A stretch of DNA of 41,235 nt from MGBC120314 sp051877855 (GTDB lineage: Bacteria > Bacillota > Clostridia > Lachnospirales > Lachnospiraceae). Below the pieces are notes generated by a model, which saw only the letters and a program-made list of their open reading frames with translations, had not been told where the DNA came from and did not search any database. Below are positions 7,592 through 17,206 of this stretch, piece by piece (position 1 is the stretch's first letter; every line of letters starts with the position of its first letter). The position numbers and the translations under genes were made by a program. The stretch is from NCBI GenBank assembly GCA_051877855.1, contig JBJEJH010000021.1:1-41235 (forward strand), read 5' to 3'.

Positions 7592-9874
7592 TTAAAAATA
7601 TTTCTCCTCAAAAGCCTCTGTGGACATTGGCTTTGAGAAATAATAGCCCTGATAGATATCGCAGCCTACATTTTTAAGGAATTCAAACTGTTCCTCCGTC
7701 TCCACACCTTCTGCTACGGTCTTCATATGGAGTTCCTTGGAAAGATCTACAATACTCTTTAATATCGTACGACTACGTTCAATATTTTCTGTTTCACCTA
7801 AGAACTTCATATCAATCTTAAGCACATCCACACAGATATCCTTCAGCATATTAAAGGAGGAATATGCACTTCCAAAGTCATCCATTTCCACCTCAAATCC
7901 TGCCTCCTGCAAACGGTCAATCAATGTGACATGCTGGTGCAGATCGTTGATGATTGCCGACTCTGTAATCTCTAATTTAAGATTCTTCGGACAAAGATCG
8001 TATTCCTTAATCAAGTCCATATAGAATTCAAAAAGATCCAGTGCATAGAGATCCTTTGCCGATATATTAACCGAAATATACAGATCGTCTCTTCCCTTCT
8101 CTTTCCATTCCTTTAACTTTCTGCAGGCCTGTTTCCAGATACAGATATCCAGTTCGGTAATACGTCCATTTTCCTCAAAAGAAGGAATAAAACGAATCGG
8201 CGGAATCAGTCCATCCTCCTTGTGATCCCATCTTGCCAAAGCTTCTGCACCCACAAGCTCACCCTTGGAATCCATCTGTGGCTGAAGATAGATCTGAATC
8301 TCACCATTAGTGATTGCATCGCTTAATTCTGCGTTATAACGTTCCTTAAGCATCGCCTCTTCCTGCACACTCTCATCAAACCACATAATCTGCTTGCGAT
8401 AATCACTCTGCAGGGCATCACACGCCATGGCTGCACGGTTACAGATGGTTGCCGGTGGCAAATTACAATCTGTGATTTCATAAATTCCCAAACGAATCCT
8501 CATATGATAATTATTGGTATTAAACTTCTCCGTTATATATTCAACCCCTCGAAGAAGCTCTTCCTCATAAAAAACATCCTTAGGCATCAATATACAGAAA
8601 CAATCTTCTCCAATTCGTCCATAACGACAAAGTGGAACGCTGGAAAGCCCAGCTTTGAGCGCCTCCGCTGTCGCAACCAGATATTCCTGCGCCCTGCCTT
8701 TTCCAAAAAGATCCCTGAAAATCCTAAATCGCTCAACATTCGTGCATATCATCAAAAACGTCTGATCCGGATTTTCTCGGATGACCTGACCCACGGATTC
8801 ATGAAAATGTGCTTCATTATAGATACCGGTCAATTCATCAAAATTAGCGCGATGATTCATTTTCTCATAATTCTCCACAGACTCCGTCACATCATTAAGC
8901 CAGTATAATGTTCCAATGGATTTTCCCTCATCATCAAAGTCCTGATGCCGGATATCATAATAGCGGGTCTTTCCATCCTGTTCAACCGCCTTAATCTGTC
9001 CATTCCAGATGTTATTCTTCTCAATTCCTTCCAACATCGCAGCCCAATAGTTTTCCTCATCTGCAATTCCCTGCATATTTTTAAGGCCCATGGCTTTACT
9101 AAAACCGTCGGTAACAAACTGAAGGTGGTGTTCATCATCATAAAGCACCATACCATCATTAAGCTGATCCGCTGCATAGGTTAACGCCTTCTGAACCAAT
9201 TTCCTTGGCGCATAGTACACTGCCATGTACATCACAACGATCTCTCCAATAGCAAAACCGATCATGGATATAAATACAGGCTGCTGATTCATCTGCATCA
9301 CAAGATAGAACAGACACATTACTATTAGGATCAATGCGACACCCAGATACTTCAACCGATACATTCTCGCACTGCGAAGCGTTGCCACAATCAGCACACA
9401 GACCGCCGCCATTATGGTGACAACACATAATCCTGTAAATAGGTTCAATCCGGAAAATCTTCTCGTTGTCCATATTGCATGCCCCAGCCAGCGCATATGG
9501 GTAAGGGAAAACAGATTCTGACCAAAATAGCCATAAATCAATTCCGCATTAGCCACCAGCATCAACCAGAAAAAAGGTACTTTATAAAACTTATACCATC
9601 CATATCCGGTATGTTCCGTACAAAAACGAAACATTGCATATACGAACCATCCAATCGCTATGTAGTAGGATGTGAAAGCAAAATATGCCCAGTTCCGATC
9701 TCTCAATAACAGAATCGCCACCGCAGACAAAAGAACCCACTCCATCATGATCATAGTCATCCGAAGTTTTCTTACACTAACGGAATCCTGGTATCTTCCT
9801 ACATACCAGTACAGCACAGCAATTCCAAGCATCAATATAAATATCATCCCTGATAAAACAATCTGCATATTCAT
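7592..9874 (-). CDS. Membrane PAS-GGDEF-EAL protein, probably a c-di-GMP phosphodiesterase
   Basis: A 760-aa protein. Residues 1-225 or so form about seven membrane helices, a histidine-kinase-type N-terminal sensor region. A PAS-like segment (about 235-330: LYDDEHHLQFVTDGFSKAMG) comes next, followed by GGDEF and EAL domains. The GGDEF loop is RYGRIGEDCF, so the catalytic signature is degenerate and cyclase activity is unlikely. The EAL domain looks intact: EALARW with the metal-binding Glu at 544, SVNISAKDL, LEITES, MDDFGSAYSSF, LKIDMKFL, AEGVET and QGYYFSKPM. The likely job is degrading c-di-GMP in response to a membrane or PAS signal. Two ATGs (9874 and 9868) fit AAGGAG; the second has nearer normal spacing. 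It lies 59 bp after the AAA+ gene and may be cotranscribed. Confidence 0.92.
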   Translation of the reverse strand: MNMQIVLSGMIFILMLGIAVLYWYVGRYQDSVSVRKLRMTMIMMEWVLLSAVAILLLRDRNWAYFAFTSYYIAIGWFVYAMFRFCTEHTGYGWYKFYKVPFFWLMLVANAELIYGYFGQNLFSLTHMRWLGHAIWTTRRFSGLNLFTGLCVVTIMAAVCVLIVATLRSARMYRLKYLGVALILIVMCLFYLVMQMNQQPVFISMIGFAIGEIVVMYMAVYYAPRKLVQKALTYAADQLNDGMVLYDDEHHLQFVTDGFSKAMGLKNMQGIADEENYWAAMLEGIEKNNIWNGQIKAVEQDGKTRYYDIRHQDFDDEGKSIGTLYWLNDVTESVENYEKMNHRANFDELTGIYNEAHFHESVGQVIRENPDQTFLMICTNVERFRIFRDLFGKGRAQEYLVATAEALKAGLSSVPLCRYGRIGEDCFCILMPKDVFYEEELLRGVEYITEKFNTNNYHMRIRLGIYEITDCNLPPATICNRAAMACDALQSDYRKQIMWFDESVQEEAMLKERYNAELSDAITNGEIQIYLQPQMDSKGELVGAEALARWDHKEDGLIPPIRFIPSFEENGRITELDICIWKQACRKLKEWKEKGRDDLYISVNISAKDLYALDLFEFYMDLIKEYDLCPKNLKLEITESAIINDLHQHVTLIDRLQEAGFEVEMDDFGSAYSSFNMLKDICVDVLKIDMKFLGETENIERSRTILKSIVDLSKELHMKTVAEGVETEEQFEFLKNVGCDIYQGYYFSKPMSTEAFEEKYF

Positions 9875-9933
9875 CTGCTCCTTTATCCTCAGCGAACTTC
9901 ATAAATAAAACTATAAAACGGTAATTCGAAAAA

Positions 9934-11421
9934 TTATAAAAGTAACTTTCTCACCATATCCGCGTCAAATACCACACTCTTTACATGATCCACCTCAATT
10001 TGATACAAGGCATTGGCCGCGATATGTTCTGCTGCCTGCTCAATGTCACGAATACCCGTAGTTCCGTCACATTTTTCAATAATAACCTCCACCGCATCCT
10101 CGGTGACCTGACATTCATCTTCCCGCATACTCATGCGTTTTAAAATCTTTGGCAATGCAAATTTCGAGAAGATAATCTTTTTCTCCTCCATGGTATAATC
10201 CGGAATATCAATTACTGCAAATCTCGACATCAACGGTGCGCTGATCTGGCTCTTATCATTGGCCGTAGCGATGGGATACACACCCACCGTAGGAATCATA
10301 CATTCCATATAGTTATCCGTAAATCCAAGGTTATCTAATAAGGTCAGAAGTACATCCGCAGGATTACCATTGCCCTTGCCGGCATTGGCCTTGTCCAGCT
10401 CATTGATAATAAATACCAGGTTAGACTCTCCCGCAATGGAGAATGCCTCCATAATAAGTCCGGGCTTTGCATTGGCATAAACTCTGGAACTGCCGGTAAG
10501 CTGCTCCGGATCATTGATGGAACTCATATCCAGAGTCATCCATGGCAATTTTAAGATACGTGCCACCGCATAGGCAATCTGGGACTTACCGGTTCCCGCA
10601 GGACCCACCAGCAGCATTCCGTAAGCCGGGAGTGTATGGGTACGATTAATCTGGATAATGGTTTCGATAATTCTCTGCTTTACCGTCTCCATACCGTACA
10701 ATTCCTCATCCAGAATTCTTCTTGCTTCCTTCGGATCAATGGACTCAAAATAATTGCTCTTCCACTTGATATTGGTCATAATAGACAGTGCTCTCTGGGC
10801 ATGTCGCCGCTCTTCCTGGGACACCTCATGGGACTTGGCAACCGTCATATTTCTTCTGGCCCAGACCTGAATATTCTCCGGCAAAGTCTTTCCTGCACAG
10901 GTGATAAAGTCCGAAATACTCTGGATGCTGGTAAGACGCATATCATCACCGTACTCTTCGTTCTCCTCCTGTTCATTTTCAACAGGAGCATTGCTTTCCA
11001 GAAGACGCTCAATCATATACTGAAGAAATCCATCCTCTGCCGAAAGTCGTGTTCCGCCACCAAAAGCCACTTCCCGAATACGGTATACATGATAACCATC
11101 CCCGCAATTCTCCCCGGACAGCCTTACTTTAATATGATTCTCCCCCAGCCATTTTATAAGACTTACAAAACGTGCATCCACCTTGAGAATATTCGCACTA
11201 ATTCCACAGGATTCATTTTCTGTCTCGAAATTAAATGTGGTCTTCCTGGAAGGATTGGCAAAGTATCCAATGGAATGATGCTCCCATTGGCGCTCCCGAT
11301 GATCCAGAATTAAAATCGGATGTTCCACACCGGCTGTTGTCTCATTGGAAACAAAGGTTGTATAGGTTACTTCTGCTTCTTTTGCATCCTCCGGTGCGTT
11401 TTTAAAGTCAAATACTGGCAT
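9934..11421 (-). CDS. Lon-like AAA+ ATPase without protease domain
   Basis: A 495-aa protein of unknown role. Residues 1-230 or so resemble no family I recognise. The rest is an AAA+ module clearly related to LonA: Walker A GPAGTGKS near residue 273, the Lon-like run LTGSSRVYANAKPGLIMEAF, Walker B VFIINELDK near 336-344, sensor 1 IATAND, SRF with the arginine finger, and a Lon-type lid (TMEEKKIIFSKFALPKIL). No Lon Ser-Lys protease domain follows, so it is probably a remodelling ATPase. Walker B has Asn where Lon has Asp just before the catalytic Glu. ATG 11421 is eight bases from GGAG and preferred; ATG 11427 is only two bases away. A second gene for the c-di-GMP protein follows. Confidence 0.82.
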   Translation of the reverse strand: MPVFDFKNAPEDAKEAEVTYTTFVSNETTAGVEHPILILDHRERQWEHHSIGYFANPSRKTTFNFETENESCGISANILKVDARFVSLIKWLGENHIKVRLSGENCGDGYHVYRIREVAFGGGTRLSAEDGFLQYMIERLLESNAPVENEQEENEEYGDDMRLTSIQSISDFITCAGKTLPENIQVWARRNMTVAKSHEVSQEERRHAQRALSIMTNIKWKSNYFESIDPKEARRILDEELYGMETVKQRIIETIIQINRTHTLPAYGMLLVGPAGTGKSQIAYAVARILKLPWMTLDMSSINDPEQLTGSSRVYANAKPGLIMEAFSIAGESNLVFIINELDKANAGKGNGNPADVLLTLLDNLGFTDNYMECMIPTVGVYPIATANDKSQISAPLMSRFAVIDIPDYTMEEKKIIFSKFALPKILKRMSMREDECQVTEDAVEVIIEKCDGTTGIRDIEQAAEHIAANALYQIEVDHVKSVVFDADMVRKLLL

Positions 11422-11477
11422 ATACATTTCTCCGTTGCATTTTATTATATAAGCAAAAACGTAATTTTATTGTATTC

Positions 11478-11486
11478 ATTATACCA
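11478..11486 (-). promoter_or_regulatory. Extended -10 promoter of the AAA+ gene
   Basis: The minus strand reads TGGTATAAT, an extended -10 box with a poor -35 region, about 50 bases before the AAA+ start codon in an AT-rich gap. Confidence 0.55.
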
Positions 11487-11521
11487 TCATTTTACACAAT
11501 TGTATAACAGAAAAATTATTA

Positions 11522-11680
11522 TTACCCTTGGTTTTTTATTCTCTTATAGACATTTTGTAAATACTTATACGAAGAATTGCCCGATTGTGAAATCCGATTT
11601 AAAAACATCTCCATATTCGCGGCATCTAAATTAATGGATGCAGCCAAGACTTCGCCATGCTGTTCTAAACAGTAGTGATT
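11522..11680 (-). pseudogene. Galactokinase remnant (C-terminal fragment)
   Basis: Immediately after lacZ, and in a different frame from it, 52 codons run from a stop codon to TAA. They read in part GEVLAASINLDAANMEMFL, then NRISQSGNSSYKYLQNVYK, ending RIKNQG. This matches from memory the conserved stretch SGxSSxxYLQNVY...KxQG in the C-terminal half of one type of clostridial GHMP galactokinase. There is no N-terminal kinase part, no start and no C-terminus, so it is a decayed fragment. The first 16 bases overlap the end of lacZ. This suggests that an intact galactokinase gene once stood here and lost its front portion in a deletion or rearrangement. Loss of homology beyond the TAA is abrupt. 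The family match should be confirmed by a protein search. Confidence 0.6.
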
Positions 11681-14600
11681 CTAAATTTTAAGCAATACGG
11701 CTTTGTCGCATCCAGTTCATATTGCTTTCGAATTGGTGCTCCCCAGGAATCATCTCCCCCGATGCCCCTTTGCCCGGCACTGATACGCACCCAGGTATAA
11801 TGGCTCTTTGGAAGTTCATCGATATGAAGCGCATTTTCCAACTCATAACAACTATAGGGCAATACACTCATCTCAAACGGAGCATCCACCATCGAAAACA
11901 TCAGTCCATGCTGCTCTTTATTCATAACCTTGACATATCGTACTCCTGTTCGGTTACCACACTCCTGTGGTCTTACATTGGGAAGGAAATTCTCCTTTGC
12001 GTTACTCTTATAGAGTCCTAAAAATGCCCCTTCCTCCCGGTCATTATAGCATTCCCTTGGCCCTTTTCCATAATAAACGAAATCCTGATACTCGCCCTTT
12101 AACATAAAGTCAAGTGCAAATACCGGCATTTCTTTTAACTCTTTTGTTCCTGTAAATTCCGCTGTTACAATCAAATCCTTATTCGTATCAAATTCATAGC
12201 TTACATAGGCTTTGGCATCCGTGACCCCGGCAAGTGCATATTCGTAGCGAATCGAAGGATTCTTTGAATCTGTGCAAACCGTTCTTTCCACATTCTTTGC
12301 CAGAAGTCCAAGCGGCAACCAGCCTGCCCGGTCAAACCCGGACTTTCCTCCATTGTCATTGTCCGTCAAAGCTCTCCAGAAGGAAATCTTTGGTGCCCGG
12401 TATATATGCTCGCGTCCATGATCCTTTAGGGACGTCATCCCACCTTCCGTATACGAAAAATAATATCGAAGATCATCCACAGTCACACCCAGATTCACAT
12501 CTCCTTCGATGACCGAAACCTTTCGCGTGTTCGCTTCCGGTGCATTCAACTGTGCCACTATTTCCGGATTCACTTCATTCCTGCAAATAAGCTGCTCTCT
12601 TGCAATTAATCCAAAGTCATACCCTTTTGTATTTTCCTTCTTATAAATGCAGGCATTAATCACATATTCGTAAACTGCATCCGGCAGGTTAAATTCCAAT
12701 GCAAACTCTCGATTTTCACCCGGATTGGTTGTGATATCCTCAACCTGCATGGTATGGAATACTTCCCGGTCATTTTGCACGGTTACGACCAGCCTGCAGT
12801 CCGATAAATCACGGAATAAATACTTATTCTTTAGTATCACAAAGTCCTTGGTCATATCCATCTTCACTTCCTGATACAAGTACTTCACTTCCTCCATCGC
12901 AGGTTTTTCACTACGGTCAGCAAACAACAGTCCGTTCGCACAAAAATGATAGTCCGTTGCACGATCGTCAAAGTCCCCGCCATACCGGATGACCTTCTCT
13001 CCACTTTCATCCTCAACCAACAGAGCCTGATCCACAAAATCCCAGATAAAACCACCCTGATACTGTTCAAATTCATCCTCGAGTTCACTGTACTGTAACA
13101 AACCACCATTTGAAGTTCCCATCACATGCATATATTCACAGCTGATAAATGGTTTCTCCGGGTTGGAACGAAGATACTCTGCAATCTCATTTGGTCGTGC
13201 ATACATACGACTCTCCATATCCGTACAATCGGAATAGTTACGGTCACGTACACAGTTCTCATAATGCACGAGACGATTTTTGTCCTTATTTCGAAAATAA
13301 TTTGCCATTGCTAAGATATCTTCACCCGCATAGGCTTCATTACCACAGGACCAGATAATAATGCTTGCATGATTCTTATCACGCTCATACATCGAAGAAG
13401 CTCGATCCAGCATATTTTCCTTCCATTCCGGGAGGTTACGCGGAACATTCCATGACGGCTCTATTGCACCCATTTTCTGCCAGGATCCGTGACTTTCCAG
13501 ATTTGCCTCATCCAATACATAGATACCATATTCATCGCAGAGACGATACCAGGCTGACTGGTTTGGATAATGCGAGGTACGAACTGCATTAATATGATTC
13601 TTCTTCATGATTTTAATATCTTCTGCCATCTTGTCATACGGAAGACAACGTCCGGCGGTATAAGAAAACTCGTGACGATTGACACCATGAATCATCAGTC
13701 GTTTTCCATTGATCATCATGACTTTATTCTTCATCTCAATGCGCTTAAAACCGATTTTCTGCGGAACAAGCTCAATCAAATTACCATACGCATCATAGAT
13801 TTTACACACAAGTGTATAGAGATTCGGAATCTCCGCACTCCACTGCAATACATTTTTAATCACTGCATTCTCCGGCCATTCCTTCCAGGAAGAAACAATC
13901 TGATTCGAAGCATCGAATAGTTCACATTCCACCGAATAAATCAGGTCTTTATTCCGACCGGAAACTTCCGCTTTGACTGTTAAAACACCATTTTCATAGG
14001 TATCATCCAGCGTTGCCACCACATCCAAATCACGCACATGAATATCCGGCACAGAATAAAGGAATACCTCACGAAATATTCCTGAAAAACGGAAAAAATC
14101 CTGATCCTCCACCCAACTTGCACTACTTCTTTTATAGACTTCAACTGCTAACTTGTTATTCTTGTCGCGTACTAAGTCCGTAATATCATAATCCTTGGGC
14201 GAGAAACAATCCTCACCATATCCTATGAAAACACCGTTAAGCCATACATACATCGCCGTTTCCACGCCTTGGAAGGACAGGTAGATTCTCTTATCACGCA
14301 ACCGTTCCTCCACGTCAAAATATGTAACATAACTTCCAACCGGATTATAATTCTCGCTGACCATCGGCGGACGAAGAAATTCCTCTCCATCCCATGGATA
14401 CATGGTATTGATATACTGACAGTAATCATATCCCTGTAACTGGATATGACCCGGAACAGCAATATCATCCATCTTACTGCAGTCATATTCTTCCTGATAA
14501 AAATCCACCACACGGTCCGCCGGCTTATTGGCATAAGAAAACTTCCAAACACCATTTAAGGACTGTCTTAAAGGAATACAGGCACAGGTTCCATCATCCT

Positions 14601-14733
14601 TAAACTCAAGATAATCCTGTTCAGAATCAAAATAGAAATGATCCGAATGTGCCGGTTCCCGTCCGATATTAAACACTTCCGGCTGTGAAAGCCAGGAAAG
14701 CTGTGGTTCCAATTTATCTTTTAACATATCCAT
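11665..14733 (-). CDS. lacZ: Beta-galactosidase, glycoside hydrolase family 2
   Basis: A 1022-aa cytoplasmic LacZ-type enzyme of the same size and layout as E. coli LacZ: sugar-binding domain (about 45-220), immunoglobulin-like domain, TIM barrel (about 330-620) and a C-terminal beta-sandwich (about 730-1020). The barrel has MIHGVNRHEFSYTAGR, the acid/base Glu466 in SCGNEAY and the nucleophile Glu533 in SCEYMHVMGTS. It releases terminal beta-galactose; another beta-hexoside is possible within GH2. It has no signal peptide. Its start overlaps the end of the preceding gene, which points to translational coupling; ATG 14733 (GGAGG three bases away) or 14727 could be used. It is the last gene of the eight-gene uronide operon, and a galactokinase remnant follows. 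Confidence 0.93.
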   Translation of the reverse strand: MDMLKDKLEPQLSWLSQPEVFNIGREPAHSDHFYFDSEQDYLEFKDDGTCACIPLRQSLNGVWKFSYANKPADRVVDFYQEEYDCSKMDDIAVPGHIQLQGYDYCQYINTMYPWDGEEFLRPPMVSENYNPVGSYVTYFDVEERLRDKRIYLSFQGVETAMYVWLNGVFIGYGEDCFSPKDYDITDLVRDKNNKLAVEVYKRSSASWVEDQDFFRFSGIFREVFLYSVPDIHVRDLDVVATLDDTYENGVLTVKAEVSGRNKDLIYSVECELFDASNQIVSSWKEWPENAVIKNVLQWSAEIPNLYTLVCKIYDAYGNLIELVPQKIGFKRIEMKNKVMMINGKRLMIHGVNRHEFSYTAGRCLPYDKMAEDIKIMKKNHINAVRTSHYPNQSAWYRLCDEYGIYVLDEANLESHGSWQKMGAIEPSWNVPRNLPEWKENMLDRASSMYERDKNHASIIIWSCGNEAYAGEDILAMANYFRNKDKNRLVHYENCVRDRNYSDCTDMESRMYARPNEIAEYLRSNPEKPFISCEYMHVMGTSNGGLLQYSELEDEFEQYQGGFIWDFVDQALLVEDESGEKVIRYGGDFDDRATDYHFCANGLLFADRSEKPAMEEVKYLYQEVKMDMTKDFVILKNKYLFRDLSDCRLVVTVQNDREVFHTMQVEDITTNPGENREFALEFNLPDAVYEYVINACIYKKENTKGYDFGLIAREQLICRNEVNPEIVAQLNAPEANTRKVSVIEGDVNLGVTVDDLRYYFSYTEGGMTSLKDHGREHIYRAPKISFWRALTDNDNGGKSGFDRAGWLPLGLLAKNVERTVCTDSKNPSIRYEYALAGVTDAKAYVSYEFDTNKDLIVTAEFTGTKELKEMPVFALDFMLKGEYQDFVYYGKGPRECYNDREEGAFLGLYKSNAKENFLPNVRPQECGNRTGVRYVKVMNKEQHGLMFSMVDAPFEMSVLPYSCYELENALHIDELPKSHYTWVRISAGQRGIGGDDSWGAPIRKQYELDATKPYCLKFRITTV

Positions 14734-15505
14734 ACACCTCCAACTGCGTTAATGCAGGAAATGGGGATTCTTCCTCCGACTTAATCAAATCACTTAAGGT
14801 GATACTTCTCGTTTCCACAGAATCAATATCAATCACCTGTGCTGTAGATACTTTCTTTAAGTTTATATCAAAACTATTTCCATCCGATAATGTGACTTTC
14901 GCCTTGGTCCAGTAATTATCGTGTGGGAAATCCGCTCTGGTATACAAAACAATACGGTCCACAATACAATCGCATCCAAAATCAACCGTAATCTCGGCAT
15001 CCTCACGACGATTAATTCCCCAGGACTCATAAGGCCACTCCCCATGTGCAAGGTTGGCAATTACGCCGTCAATCGCATTTCTTGCTGCAAAAACAGCCTC
15101 ACCCCGGGTTTCAACATTAGCAAAAGCATGTGGATAACAACCGCTTTCCCCACTCTGATCACACACATTGATGGCAAGATTACGATATGCGTAGATTTCA
15201 TCTTCTCTTGCCACTCTTGCATACAGATAATGGCGATTTCCTGTAAATGCCTTTGGTGAATAGCTTATACGACGCTCGCCAAATGGAATATAAAAAGAAT
15301 AATTATCCGTCAGATATACCAAAGACTTTCCAAGTGCATCATCCACACTAAGCCATACAAATACATTCTTCTTTTCAAGTTCCAGACAAATACGGTCACC
15401 CTCCTGATACTCATGGGTATTGACAAGACATACCTCATTTTCACCTCTTGCCACACATTTTACCTGATCTTCTTTATTAATTACCTTCAGTGATAAAACA
15501 GCCAT
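14714..15505 (-). CDS. Predicted carbohydrate-binding protein (discoidin-like C-terminal half)
   Basis: A 263-aa protein without signal peptide or catalytic motif that I can see. The N-terminal half (1-115) is a beta-rich segment (EGDRICLELEKKNVFVWLSVD, YSFYIPFGERRISYSP). The second half resembles an F5/8 type C (discoidin-like) or NPCBM-type fold: ARNAIDGVIANLAHGEWPYESWG, AEITVDFGCDCIVDRIVLYTRADFPHD, then a final LTQLEVYGYVKR, the usual closing strand of such domains. These domains bind sugars. It sits nine bases after the DUF2264 gene and overlaps lacZ by 20 bases, so it probably works with one of them in the cytoplasm. Being a stand-alone intracellular binding protein is unusual. It could instead be a non-classical glycan-active enzyme. 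Confidence 0.65.
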   Translation of the reverse strand: MAVLSLKVINKEDQVKCVARGENEVCLVNTHEYQEGDRICLELEKKNVFVWLSVDDALGKSLVYLTDNYSFYIPFGERRISYSPKAFTGNRHYLYARVAREDEIYAYRNLAINVCDQSGESGCYPHAFANVETRGEAVFAARNAIDGVIANLAHGEWPYESWGINRREDAEITVDFGCDCIVDRIVLYTRADFPHDNYWTKAKVTLSDGNSFDINLKKVSTAQVIDIDSVETRSITLSDLIKSEEESPFPALTQLEVYGYVKR

Positions 15506-15514
15506 CTTCTTCTC

Positions 15515-17206
15515 CTATCGATACACCTTTGCATCCACTCTTGTTGTAAGGCTGGTCGTTCCCTTTTTAATCTCATATTTCACAACCGGAATTACGGTTT
15601 TTCGATACAACACATTAGTATTCGGACTGGCATTCAGTACCATAGCTTCCCCCTCGCCCGACACACTGCAACTTGAAAAATCATTCTTCGCCGTTGCCAC
15701 TTTTTTGTCGCATTCACGAACCAAATGATCCTCATCACGTGCCGCTACCGAATAACCGCAGTCATAAGCCACACAATCGATTTCAGACTGAATGACATGG
15801 GTTCTTGTATGTCCGTCGCCATCCGGTTTAATGGTGGTTTCCACAAGAATTCCAGGATATGGACTCCATTTTGACCAGGTGTAATCATCTCCGATTTTCC
15901 CCTCCAAACCGATTCGACGCACATGACAATCGCCACCGATTTCAAAAGCCAGCATACTATCCGGCGCATTTTCAAAGAAGTTATAAATCGACTTACTGCA
16001 AGAAAATCCAAAGCAGGTATCATAAGCGAACTTTCCATACTTTTCAACAGACTGCCCATGTCCCTGTGGACTAAACACTGCCACCGGATACGCAGTTGCA
16101 TGATGCCCGTCGTTATACATCAATTTATCACTGTATGGCTGTGGACTCATCGGTGTAAGCTTTGGAAACTCCTCAACTGCCACCGACCAGAATGGATGGT
16201 CATCCGGCAACGCCAGAATTGCAAAGGTTTTAAAACCCCAATAAGGCGAACCCGGCGCATTATAGGCTTCCGCCATAATCAGATTCGGATAACCATAACC
16301 AATCGTTAAGATATGGTCACGGTCAAAAATATCTTTTTTCAACCAATTCTCCATATGACGGGTAATAATTCCCTTCATCTGACCTAATGTAAATGGCTCA
16401 ATTCCTGCAAATACACATGCGGAAAAAAACGCCACCTGTGCAAATCGATAGGTCAAAGAACGGCCAAACGGAAGTGCTTCACCCGATTCATCGAACCAGT
16501 AGATAAATTGCTTTGCAAATAAAAGTGCACGTTCTTTAAATAAAGCAGCTCTCTTTGGATCATCTTTTTCACAGACTTTTGCATAAATTAAACAATAAAA
16601 ATGAATTGCAAAAGAAATATAGTAATCCTTTTGATTTGAATCGCCATCCTGATACCAGCCATCCCCGTTATAGAACGACTCCGTCATACTCATATATTTT
16701 TCAATGCATTCTTCACTGTATTTCTTTCCAACACTACGAAGTGCCACATTTACCAGAACATTAAAGAGAATCCAATTACACTCCGGAAGCACCCATTCAT
16801 TAATACCATAAAGATAATTTGCAAGATTGTCCTGATCCTTTTCACCTAACACATCCCAGAACTTATCTCTCGCAATAATGATCCCATAAGCAATCGCTGC
16901 CATCTCAACAAACTTTTGGTCTTTATCACTAAATCCACCCCAAAACTCTTCCCCTTTCGGATCACATCCTGCCGAAAGAGCCTTTGTTAAGCGTAAATTC
17001 CACTCCGGATCATTTCCTCCACCTGCATAGTATGGAACAAATCCCCAGAATAATCTTGAAATACCTTCCATGGAAATTGCCCTTTGATCATAATAAACTG
17101 CAGTTTTGCCAAGATCGAGTCTTGCTCCTTTTTCACTAAAATAAGGAATTAATGGATTTGACATAGCAAGCAGCAAATCCTGCCAGTCTTTTTTACTCTT
17201 CAACAT
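15515..17206 (-). CDS. DUF2264-family protein
   Basis: A 563-aa soluble protein that I assign to DUF2264. It has the helical N-terminal half typical of alpha/alpha-toroid glycan-active proteins (SMEGISRLFWGFVPYYAGG, GINEWVLPECNWILFNVLVN, FYNGDGWYQDGDSNQKDYYI, FGRSLTYRFAQVAFF) and a beta-rich C-terminal part from about residue 370. The alpha-then-beta layout resembles polysaccharide lyases and heparinase II/III proteins, but I cannot name catalytic residues. No signal peptide. Known DUF2264 genes cluster with carbohydrate-degrading genes; here the neighbours are GH88, lacZ and an ABC sugar importer. Its start overlaps the DUF624 gene by 14 bases, with GGGAG upstream. A lyase or hydrolase acting on a uronic-acid oligosaccharide is a guess. 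Confidence 0.75.
   Translation of the reverse strand: MLKSKKDWQDLLLAMSNPLIPYFSEKGARLDLGKTAVYYDQRAISMEGISRLFWGFVPYYAGGGNDPEWNLRLTKALSAGCDPKGEEFWGGFSDKDQKFVEMAAIAYGIIIARDKFWDVLGEKDQDNLANYLYGINEWVLPECNWILFNVLVNVALRSVGKKYSEECIEKYMSMTESFYNGDGWYQDGDSNQKDYYISFAIHFYCLIYAKVCEKDDPKRAALFKERALLFAKQFIYWFDESGEALPFGRSLTYRFAQVAFFSACVFAGIEPFTLGQMKGIITRHMENWLKKDIFDRDHILTIGYGYPNLIMAEAYNAPGSPYWGFKTFAILALPDDHPFWSVAVEEFPKLTPMSPQPYSDKLMYNDGHHATAYPVAVFSPQGHGQSVEKYGKFAYDTCFGFSCSKSIYNFFENAPDSMLAFEIGGDCHVRRIGLEGKIGDDYTWSKWSPYPGILVETTIKPDGDGHTRTHVIQSEIDCVAYDCGYSVAARDEDHLVRECDKKVATAKNDFSSCSVSGEGEAMVLNASPNTNVLYRKTVIPVVKYEIKKGTTSLTTRVDAKVYR

Noticed and set aside
10636..11313. A 225-codon plus-strand frame opposite the AAA+ gene
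   Set aside because: Antisense to clear AAA+ motifs; protein looks random; no ribosome-binding site.
12234..13920. Several open frames of 62-116 codons on the plus strand across lacZ
   Set aside because: They are antisense to the well-supported lacZ gene, have no ribosome-binding sites and no family features.
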